Source: Psococerastis gibbosa | Lineage: Eukaryota > Arthropoda > Insecta > Psocodea > Psocidae | Length of the DNA: 64,000 nucleotides | Direction: 5' to 3' | Assembly (NCBI GenBank): GCA_963971405.1 | Contig: OZ020491.1 | Span: 19,338,855-19,402,854 of the forward strand | Shown here: positions 10,429-22,400 of the stretch, one piece after another | Position numbering within the stretch: the first letter of the stretch is position 1 | How the letters are laid out: each line of letters starts with the position of its first letter | The notes under the pieces: model-generated | Databases searched by the model: none | Seen by the model: the letters and a program-made list of their open reading frames with translations, nothing else | What the model was told of the DNA's origin: nothing | Made by a program: the position numbers and the translations under genes

Positions 10429-13400
10429 ATGTGTGTCGACAATATCATTTTGTGCCTTCATTACATCGCCACATTTGCCTTTGCGGTAAGTACATATTTT
10501 AGAAGCTCGCTACAATATAGGTTAAAAATATCATACCAAACATAATAGTTTATCTTACAACAATAAATAATCTAAATCGAAACATGGATGCTCGGTTTAG
10601 CATGAGAGTCACGGTATGTAGTATGTGAGTGTGCACTAATATCATTTGGCGAGGCGTAAAAACATTCAAGGTGAAAATTTAAAAAAAGACCAGCCAAACA
10701 TTGTTAGTGCCGGCTTCATATTATTACGGCTGTTATTCCACCGACGTCAATAGTGATAGTGTTGGTGATATTGACGTGGTAGGATACATTTTTAGACTGC
10801 CTTCAATGTCTGCTACCTCGTCAATACCACCATTATTATCACTATTGACGTCGGTGGGATACCCGCCGTATTAAAATGTAGCCTTATCGTAGCCCTTATC
10901 CCTCACCGATCAGCTTCTCTCTTTAAGTAGAGAGCAAGCTAGAAGGGTGGTTGGCACGCTTACGGGCCACGGCCACTTCAACAAACACATGCATAGGGTT
11001 GGCGTGAAAAACGACAGTAGATGCAGACTGTGTGAAGTTGAAGAAGAAACAGCTGAACACATTCTCTTTGAATGTGAAGCGCTGGGACAAACTCGATACC
11101 AAACTCTTAGCCACCCTAGGTTTGAAGAGGAAACCATCCGATCTAATCCCATCACAAAAACACTAGAATTTATCAAAAAGACTGGTGTTATAAGATGGGC
11201 GTAGACGGCAAACGTGGAAGCAAAAGACCTTCTAGGTCGACGCTTATAGGAACTCAAATGAGTAGGCCCCACGAAGGAAAAAAAAAAAAAATGTAGATGA
11301 GAACTTATCCAACTTTTTTTACTGCTCATTTATGGCTCTATGATGAATGAATGAATTACGACTTTATTGCAACAATATAATTGGCGAACAATAAGACTAA
11401 AAAGTCGATGTTTTACGAATAATTTGAGGGCAGGTGTGTGGAGGTGTCCAATGAGGTTCTGTAGGGACAGTTTTGGTCACTAGGTTCGCTGACGACAAAC
11501 CGATATCCATATTATTCAAAATGGCCGCCGTTTGCATGCGAAAACTAAGCTCTTAGCATCTAATTAATTCTTTTAATATTTTTACTATGCCTGGACCTTC
11601 TTTCGCTGCATATAATTTAATATATATATTCTCCATGATTTATAGAAAAATATCACTTTAAAATAATACGTAATTAAAAATCATTTTAAAATAGTATTGA
11701 GGCTTATGGAAAAATCAACGCTTTGATATCTTTGCAACTGGTGCTGCCATCTACAAAATGACGCCACAAATGAACCCCATTACCTTTCCCCCTAAGAAAT
11801 CTTTCACTTTAGCCCGTATTCGCGAGAAATCACTTACAACGGGCGTCTAGTCTAAACAAACCCACCACACGCATAGATTTCGCTAAGGCGTGTACTTCAC
11901 TGGTCAATATTCCGTCATTTGTGATTAAAAAAAGTTGAGATTTTTGTTTTAAGGAGACTATTATATATACTTAACTTATCTACATAATAGTCTCCTTAAA
12001 ACGAAAATCTCAAATTTTTTTTTAATTACGAATGACGGAATATTGAACAGTGGAATATACGCCTAAATACGCGATAGTCAGGATCCGGATGTGCTAGTCC
12101 TACGCTTGTCTACCTTATCAGCATAGTTAGGACATGTAGAGTGGTGGTACAGACTCCGACCTTCACTGGTTGAGTGAACTCCGCTAGGTTGGCTTAGTAT
12201 TACAACGAAAATCAATGTTTATTTATTTATAGTTTCAGCCTCAGGATATATCTTACACATCATGAGCCTAATATCTCATCCTGTAGTCAAGCCTATAATA
12301 TACATTGTAGTGTTATATGGTATCTATAACACTGACATTAACTTTGGTTATAGAGGTAACCTCCTCGTTATAACCGAAATTAGAGGATATGGAAAAAAAC
12401 TGGGCTTAGCGGGATTCGAACCCACGATCTACGCCTAACCAAGGGCTTGTGGTCCAGCGGCTAAGACGGCGCCCCGGTTAGGCGTAGATCGTGGGTTCGA
12501 ATCCCGCCAAGCCCAGTTTTTTCCATATCCTCTAATTTTGGTTCAAGCATATAATATGGTATACAGGTATGTTATTGTTTGCAATAATGTCAATAACAAC
12601 CTTTATGTACCTTATACTGTCGTTTTCCTTTGACCTTGGCTATTATCAACATGTTCGTCACTCTTAACAGAAACTGAATGTACTAATAGGTTGGTCATGG
12701 ACTTATGGCCGGCTGCATCAAGTGACAAATAAGTCAGTGAGTCATTCAGTACCTACACTGTAGGCTTAGACGTAACTAAAATACCGCGTGTACTTGACTG
12801 ATAGACGGGGGTATGAAGGTTCAATATGACTATAGACTAATATTTTGGGTATGGGGGAAAAGTTTTTTTTTTCTGCGGAAGTGGAAAACTTGCAAGTCAA
12901 GCAGCTGTGCCTTTACTTGCCCCCTTTCATCACTGCAATGGTATCAATACATGTGTGATTCAGGGTTTGACTGAGCGTTCAACCTTTTGCAAGGCCACTC
13001 AGCCGACCCGACCTAAAAACCACTTCCATCTCATATCAGGAGGGGTCCTGTAGATGCTGAAAGAAAACGTTCATTACTTAGGGGTGGATGGAGTTTAGGG
13101 AGGAAGTCGGCAAGGGGTAAGAGAGAGGTAAGGAGTAGAGACGCAGCAGTACGGCAACTAGGAAAGGCGCAGATTGCCGTACTTGGGTTGATTTAATTAA
13201 CAAAGCAAGTCATTGAAGATGTGGCTCATGGAAGTTGTAGAAGACTACTATATGCATCATATAATAGGATATATTAAATTTTTGGTACCTTAGTTCTTTC
13301 ATAAATACCAGACAGGACTAAAATTTCGCGTATTCTGGAATTTTTGGAAGAACTACAAAACCGACAAGTAAAAATACCCGATTATATGATGAAGTAGTCT

Positions 13401-16400
13401 TCTACAACTTAGATGAGCCAAATTTTTAATAACTTACTGAGTTAATTAAATAAAAAATGAAAAGTATTTAGTTTTGGGGTGCCAATTTTCTACGTAGCAC
13501 ATCCTCTTCAAGACGTGGCCCATCTGAGTGCTTTTGAATTTTTTTTTTTTTGTAAGTGTCCGTGTTTCTGTAATTTGTAATAGTAATATTACTTGATTGT
13601 CTAATGTAACATGATATATTATATATATATATATATAATATATTTATTTATTCGTTATAGTTCTATAGATTATAACGTCCCATTGATTACACTATATGAG
13701 GCGAACCCTTAGGTGCAGGGACCCCAAAATTAATAACTAATTAGCGGCATTTATTTGGGAGTCATTTTGTCGGTACTGGGTATGCCCAGATTGCGCCAAT
13801 GGTTACCTTATATACAATTATCGTAAGATGGAGGCAAAGAAACCTGTGACTGATGTATCGGCATTTTGGTTTGGCGTCCTCGACACTAGCTTGAAGCGTT
13901 TTTGGATGCCTTGCTAGTAAGCTAGTTGAGTTGCACCGTACAATCATTTTAATATTTTCTCTTTGAATTCCTTTTGCTCTAATCTTCCCCCATTGAAACT
14001 CATCCGACACTGAAGTGACTCTTGATGTCACTGTCAGTTGGTGCCATGTCAGATAAAAGTTTCGCGCATTATCTTATCTTTACCCACTGTACAAATAGCC
14101 TAATCCGTGTGATAATGGCCAATACCGGGAAAATTTATACAGTATATATAAAAATTACCCCGGTTTTCTTTTGTCCTCAATGAATGTCGCTGATCAGATG
14201 GTGATGAAATTTTGGTAGGCTGCTTTGGGGACGTTTCCGAAAACTCCATAAGTAAACAAGCAGACCAGGTGAAACAGGACATAAATGCATAAGATAGACA
14301 AAAAATAAATAACACACAGAGTATCTCCAATCTTTTACGTACACAATGCTAACACAATACTAATTACTAATACACTAACATGAGGAGACGGAGGAGTACG
14401 AGCAGATCGACCACGGCCTATTAGCCCAGATTCCTCTGTCTCCTCATCAGACTCCGGCCGTGGAAGCCTTCGTCATTATATTAATACACTAACACAACAA
14501 AAAAACAAGCATAATTTTACCTTGGTTTCCATACAGTTATGAATTATTTGTATAAAAGCATAAACCGCTCACGGACTAGTCCTGCGGTAAGTCACTCCTA
14601 TTATTGTGAACACACTTGTAGAAATATACAGCTTTTGATTGATTGTTTGAGTAGGTTATACGAAGTTCGCCCAGGTACATTAGGAAGTTATAAAAAAAAA
14701 CAAGCCGGCCAAAATAAAGAGGCGGTCCGAGTTTACTCGAATATGCTTTCCAATTTACCAATTAGTAGGGAGAGAAAATGATTAATTTCATGGTAAATAA
14801 TTTTTCTATGGTTAAATTTCGGAAATCACGGGGGAGGGGGGGTTTCGTCCACCTGACGTCACTGGAGGTGACGTAAATTCTAGATAGGACAGACCTACAC
14901 ATTACCACACAGCAATAATGGCAGGGCACGCAATGCATTTGAGCGTGAATTTGCTTACATTTTTTGCACAAAAACAAATAGTTTTTTGGGAAAGCAACCT
15001 GTCCGGTTCCGTTACTCAATTTAACACCTAAAACATGCCTGAAGGTAGAAATCATCGATAGAAAGGTTTCGCAGAAAAATTATTTTTTAGTCATTTTTCA
15101 TTAAAATTTAGTTATTTTTATTTTTTTACCCCCAGAAGCAAACTATCAAGGGGCAAGCGACCCCCCGCATTTTGTCAATATTAATAACGACTACAACATA
15201 TGTGTATTTAAAAGAAATCGTTGTAGCCGTTTTTGAGAAATAATTTTTTTGACGTTTTTTTTGACGTTTTTTGAGAATGAAACCCCCCCACATTGAGTTG
15301 GCCCAAAATGAAAAAAAAATGGTCCCGAGGTATGATTTTTGTAAACCTACATGCCAAATTTCATCAAAATCGACTGAGTCGTTTGCCCGGAAATCGATGA
15401 ACAGACAGACAGACAGAGCGACAGACAGGCATTTCGTAAAAACCACTTTTTTGGGTTCCTGGGACCTCAAAACGTGTAAATCCGTTGAAGTCTCGGAATC
15501 GAAAATTTCGACCGTCACAAAGCTTTCCTTATACTACGTATAAATTGGAAAGCAAAACGTTATTGTAACCAATGAACGAGTTACATTAATTAGGGTCTTA
15601 TGTTGGCTTTCTATGCGTTGAGTGATTGTGGGTTTCTAGGCAGACTTTGTATTTACTACAGACCTGTATTGCGTTTAAAATGTTGCGTATTAGTTCAAAG
15701 TTGAATGAATGAATAACGACTTCATTGCAACAATACAATTGGCGAACAATAAGTCTTTTTTTTCATGTTAACCATAGGTAATGCATAGTAATGTAACTTA
15801 AATTATATGGAATATAAAACGATAGGGGGGGGGGGGGGAGATAATAAAGAAGGAGGGTATAGGAGGGAAAGAGGGAGAGATTGTTTAAACTGCTACGAGG
15901 ACAGATAACAGGGTCTAGGTGCTATCGAAAATATATAATTTTACTTTAGTTTTAAACTAATTATATGATCCAGCCGCCCTAGTCTCAGCAGGTAGTAGGT
16001 AGTAGGTACCACAGTCTTGTCGTGTAAATAATTGTTAATAAATACATAATAAATAAGGATTTTTATTGTTTCTATTACTAAGCCAACCTGGCGGAGTTAG
16101 GGCTATAAAGCCCTCCCTTAACACTCAACTAGAAAGGCCCGGGACCGCCTGCTTTACATGCCCTCCGAAGCATGGCCAGAACATGTAGCCAGTGTGGGAC
16201 TCGAACCAACAACCTTTCGGGTGAAAGTCAGAGTCCGTACCACTACGCTACATGTCTTGACTTGTAGCAGTTTTAAATTTTAATTGTACCCATTCATTCG
16301 ACCGAGATTTTTTAGCTGTCACTGAGCCCCTACACCTCCATTGATTTGCTTGCGGAAGCAGGGGACTAATAGAAAAACGCCATATTATTAGGCCTTAAAC

Positions 16401-19400
16401 TTTCGCGCCAAATGAAACTCAATAGTTTTCTTTTGGTACCTAACCCAAGATTTTTAAAACTAAAAAAAAAGTTGTCTTTATTAAATATTTAGGCTGTCTA
16501 ACTTCACTGTTATGATAAATATGTTTTCCCAAAATAGCTGAAAATTATGTGGATTAAAAAGAAGCAATAGCATGAAATAAGTTCATTCATCCAAAACAGT
16601 AACTGTACCCTATGAAATTTCAAATGTAGCAAATGCAAATAAATTAGGCCTATAGGCAATAATAAGGGCAACAAAAAAGCATTTGCTCTTAGTTTTTAAA
16701 TAAAATACAGAATACCCCCTGCTGTGAGCCCAAAAATGGCGGAAGTCAAATGACCATGCGACACGAGCGCCAATGGTTCTTCCAGTGTATTATATAAGTT
16801 CTTTGGCTGTCACATTGTGCAAACCGTCCACTATCTAGTGGATTCACTCCATTAACTAATTATTAGGATGGTAATTATAGTTGGAATACCAACCCAAAGG
16901 GTATAACCCTTGGTTCCGCCAATGGATGGGGCCAATGTCATTTGAATCTAAACAGCATCATGCAGATGTGGCCGGTTAATACTAAGAAGACTCAGCAATT
17001 CATTTGGGTTGGGCGCAGTTAATAACTTTTTAAGATTATGAGAAGAGCATGAAAAGACATTGAGATCATCTCTATTCCTGTAGCAGTACCGTGTTAGGAA
17101 ACTGTGATCCAGATGACTTATGATCTTCAGAATGAAGTTCATGATTTTAGATAATTAGATCAAGGGGTTGTCTGAGGTGAGGGATGGACCGAAATTGGCT
17201 CTGTAGGGGATTCCTTAATACTTAGTTTTATTCAAAACTTATGGCTTATAAATTAAAATTATAAATGCTTAAGGGACAGTCTGGAGGAGGAAGTTGTGTT
17301 GTAGCAGCAGCCCTATTATGGCGATTTGGGATTAACATAATAAATAATAAAAAAATAAACAAAAAGGCGAGGGAAATTCAAATTAACATTTTTGGTGAAT
17401 TTTCAATTTTTTCTCCCTTAGATGTAGACACATTAATTAAAATTCTTATTATATTTCAAAATTCTACCTGTACATTTTAAAATGTATTAGTATTCCCCTC
17501 AATTATAAAACAATGCAACCATTCTCTTGTATTCCAATAATTTAATAATTTGAATTTCCCGCTCATATTTTAACACCGTCACGTGACGCCTTACTAATGC
17601 TGCATTAAAAAATAAACCCCGGTGTTATGTTAATATCCCAAATCGCCATAATTGGGCTGCAGGTGTACAAAATCAAATTTCACAAGAACTAACGATCGTA
17701 GACCTTTAAAAAATGCGCCTCTGAATTTTTATGTGTCAAATAATGGCCTGAAGAGCTTTTTAAGGACCTAGGCGAACTATGTCCTTTGCCTAATGCCAAC
17801 GACCCCATGGATTTTCGGACATTATTGACAAGTTTCCGTATGAATTTTAACTGGCGGACGTCCTCGATGTCAATCTACACTGGCTACACGCGGTAATGGG
17901 CAATCTGGGGCAAGCCTACCATTGACATAATGTAACAAGCGTAAAGCATGGGTGTACGAGCCACTTACACTAATTGGGCAGTGAACGGATTTTGATTATT
18001 GAAAAAGGAAGGATTTGGGAGGATGTCCTGGGGAATGAGTTCCAAAACGTGGCCAGTTAGTGTTTGTGGCCGCGGTAATATAAATAAATAAATAAATAAG
18101 GGTCATTTTGTTCTGTTACTAAGCCAACCTAGCGAAGTTAGGACTATAAAGCCCTCTCTTACACTCAACTAGGAAGGCCCGGGACCGCCTGCTTTACATG
18201 CCCTCCGAAGCATGGCCAGGAAATGTAGGAAGTGTAGGACTCGAACCAACAACCTTTCGGGTGAAAGTCAGAGTCCGTACCACTACTCTACATGTCCTGA
18301 TAATAATATAAAGAAACATATTTTCATCTGATATCTCTACAATTTAACTGATTTACAAAATATAATTTTAATATTTATTCTATGACATTCTATAAAATGT
18401 CCTTTGAAATTGAATTAGTTGTTGTTAAAAAAAAAAAAAAAAAAAAAACTGGGTGCATCCCAACTTCCTAGTCATGAGAAAAGTCCCCCAAGGGCTAATT
18501 ACAAAAAGGGCAAATTGATACGCTGCGCTTTACGCCTCGCTTTGCTTATATATTGAACTGTGATACTGTATTGCAATACTAAAAGCAATTTTAGCCCCTG
18601 TACTGGAATACAGTATTATTTGAATTGAACGCCGTCTATCCCACCTTGCTGGGTCATGGACAAAGATTGATTAAGGCGCCCATTCCACCGACCGGCTAGG
18701 GCTATTTACAAAAACAGTGACGTGGTAGCAGACATTCAAGACTTAGGCGGGGTTTCCACTGACCTCGCATTGCAGAATTGACGGAAATGTTTATTTTCCT
18801 CTATGTCATAGTTAAAATTGATCAACGATCATACAGTAAAATCACAAACCAACAAACTAAAATTAAAAAATGGCGGCATGGGATATGTTAAGTTCAAACA
18901 TTTTAATAGATTTCTATAAAAAGAAAAATTCTAATTTCCGTCAATGTCATTTTCATTCTGCAATGCGAGGTCGGTGGAAACGCCACCTAAGTCTTGAATG
19001 TCTGCTACCACGTCACCGTTTTTGTAAATAGCCCTAGCCGGTCGGTGGAATGGGCGCCTAATTGATTGATTGTTTTCAGCTCGGTGGTGGTGCCATCATT
19101 GCCGCGGGTGTCGTATGGAGCAAACAGACGTCGGATTTTTCATCTGGGATGGACAGTCTGTTGAATTCTCCGGTGTTCGTCCTGATCGCCGTGGGAGCCA
19201 TTCTGTGCCTGTTGGCGTTCCTGGGCTGGTGTGGAGCCTGCACGCAGAGCTATTGTCTGCTGCTGACGGTAAGTCGGTAGCGACTTCGGTGGCAAGGTGG
19301 TAGCGTGCTTGCACTTGTGCGAGGATCTACAAACCTTGCGGTCGGAGACGTGTCGTAACTCGACACAAGTACCTATTAGGTGACTTAGTGAGGCGATTGA

Positions 19401-22400
19401 AGAAGTTAATTGAATACATTCATTAAATTGTTTGTATGCGATTTAACCTTTAAAAAAAAGTACTAGTGTTCAATATATAGGAGATATGAGACATTGGAGC
19501 GCGCCAAAAATATTTTTAGCATCCTGGGGCCACCTGGTAGAAATGTATTCTACTGGTCCATTTTCCCGTCATTTGTGTTTAAAAAAATGGTGAGATTTTT
19601 GTTTTAAGAAGACTATTATGTAGATACTTAACTTATCTATTATAAATTAAGTTATAATATGGTAACAGACTCTTTTTAATCACAAATGACGGGAAAATTA
19701 ACCAGTGGAATGCACGCCGTAGGTTTTTTTTTCAATAGCTGGTTGTTGGAGACGTGGCATCAGGTTTCAAAAAAAAATTTTTGTCGCGCCCGAATGTCCG
19801 ATCTCTCCTATATAGAACTCAGTTAATTACTATCATCTGCTAAGGGTCACTCCCACCATGGTTGGTAAAGCTAGAAAAGCAGCTATGTCAACTGTACAGC
19901 TGTAATCAGGCTCTTGTTAAGGCGGGGTTTCCACCGACCGGCTAGGGCTAAATACAAAAACAGTAGCAGACATTCAAGACTTATGCGGGGATTCCACCGA
20001 CCTCGCATTGCAGAATGCAAATGACATTGACGGAAATGTTTGTTTTTCTTTTTATAGAAATCTAATGGTTGTACTTAACATATCCTATAAAACGCAACTG
20101 ACAATATTATTTTGAACACCCAACCTAAACCTGAATTATACCCGCGTCAGCAGGACAACACCTAACTGCAACGGTCAGTGCCGAATTCTTAGGAATACCT
20201 GTAGACAAGGACTTGAATGCGAGCAAACACATGGCTGATTAACTAAAAAAACAAAATAGCGTCGTCTTTGTAGTCAGGCGCCTTAACTCTAGTGTCCTCC
20301 TTCAGCCTTACCACTCGCAATGAGTCATATAGATTAAGACATATTGGCCTGGGGAAACATGGACCCTGAACTCAGGCTTCAAAAGAGAGTTGTCCTCTAA
20401 AACTGGGCCCGTTGTCGCCCTCATTTTGTATTCATGACCTTCAAGTCTACAGATGCCCCTGCTGACGGAGCCTCTCTTAACAGTTGAAATTTTTTATACG
20501 AAAGATTATTCTTCTGTAGGTACCTATTCCCTAAGCGCCTCCTCAATATCGATTTTTCCACTATCTCTTTGCGGAAATAACAACCACGGTCTGATTTCAC
20601 CTGGGTTGTTTTAAATCAAATGGAATTAAGTCGTGATATTTTTAATAACCTGAGTTGCACTCTGGATTCAGAAATTCGGAGTGCCAGATGTTTAGTAAAA
20701 GCTTCTTCTTCAGCCAACTCGGGCTGGTAGGCCATTTGACGCCGTGCCGTACAGTAGAGCTGAGCCATTCCCTCCTGTGACGTAGTTCGGTTTCTATCTC
20801 TATGCCATAGCCGCTGAATAGGTGATCGGCGTTTCCTTCCCCTTGGATGCAGAGGGGGCATTCGGATGAATCAGCGATACCTATTCTGTGGAGGTGGCTC
20901 TGGAGGTAGTCGTGTCCTGTGGCCATTCGGAACGCTGCCACTAAAAGTTGCCATCCTGTTTAGCAAAAGGTGACAATGATTCCTTTATTGTTTTCAGTAC
21001 GCCACACTTCTGGGTCTCATCTTCATTGGCCAAGTTATTCTGGTGGTGGTCCTATTCATGTACGGGACCAATCCTAACGAACTTTTGAATAAGAGCTTGA
21101 TGACCGAATTGGACAGCTGCACTCCTAATTCGTCCAACTTTGACCTGTTCAAGAATCTCCAACAACAGGTATGTTTATCCAGAGTGCTTGGAATTCAGTG
21201 ACTCCTTTTTTGTCTCTACAACTTGTAGGTATAAAAATAGCAAAATGCGATTTAAAATTGGTGGCTGCAATCCTTAACTTAATTAACTCTTCGTTCTACC
21301 GCTACAAAGATGAAAGTTTAAAAAAATAAATAAAAGATTTCACAGTAAATTTACATGTTCTCACCCGATATATTATTAGATACTTAAACATATATATATA
21401 AATTTAAAATACACACTCTAATATTTATTCGATCTAAGAAATATTTGGAATGTTTCTGTTGAAGTATACGATTTGAATCTGGCTTTAGGTATTACACTTA
21501 ATTCCAATTTTTCTTAGACCCATATTTATTGGATCTATTATGTATTAAAGTGTGTAATAGGGGGATTGCCCTAAATAGATTCAGTGCCGGGTTTGGCTAT
21601 GGGGCACTGTGGGCCCGGGCCCCAGGGCCCCCACAAAAATGGGGCCCCCACAAAACGAAAAAATACAAATAAAAAATTGAAAAAATTAAAAAAAATCAAA
21701 ACAGATAACTTTTTAAATTTTCGCGGGAAATTCGAACGCATCGTGGCATTAATGACTCATTTTTGATAAAAATTTAACAAAAAATGAAGTATGTCCACTC
21801 CTGCTCTGAAACCACGATTGTTTTGCTTCATTAAATACAAATTGAAAATTTGAAATCAAATTTCTAAATTGAAACTACTTTTATCAGCACTTTCTGGTTG
21901 GTATATTGTTAAGGTAAGTAGCATAAGTTAATTCTTATATTAGAGGCGGAAGTACCTAATAGTTGTTCTTTATAAGATAAGGTCCTTATTTTTCGTATTC
22001 TGCGCCCATTTACCACAATTCACAGAACGCATCAAAACTTTGTAAGCCTATTAATTTTAATACGAAATGTGCCCAGCCACGTGGTCGCCACAAAATCGAG
22101 CACGTTATAAATATAAAATTCATTGGTCTAAAATGTTATATGTCATAAAATGTTATATTATAAGACGCATGATTCGGAATTTTGAGATGTTTTATACAAA
22201 AGGGGATAAAAAATAAAATGTATTCGATTTTGTGGTGACCACGTGGCTGCACATTTCATCTTAAGTAGGGCAATAGGAACAAGTGGACTAGATAATTAGG
22301 CTCTGGCTAGTGAGTTCTGAAAAAACTAATTTATTACAATTTTTATTTTTGATTCCGTAGTGAAATAATGGATCGTCACAAGGGAAAACGCGAATATGCA

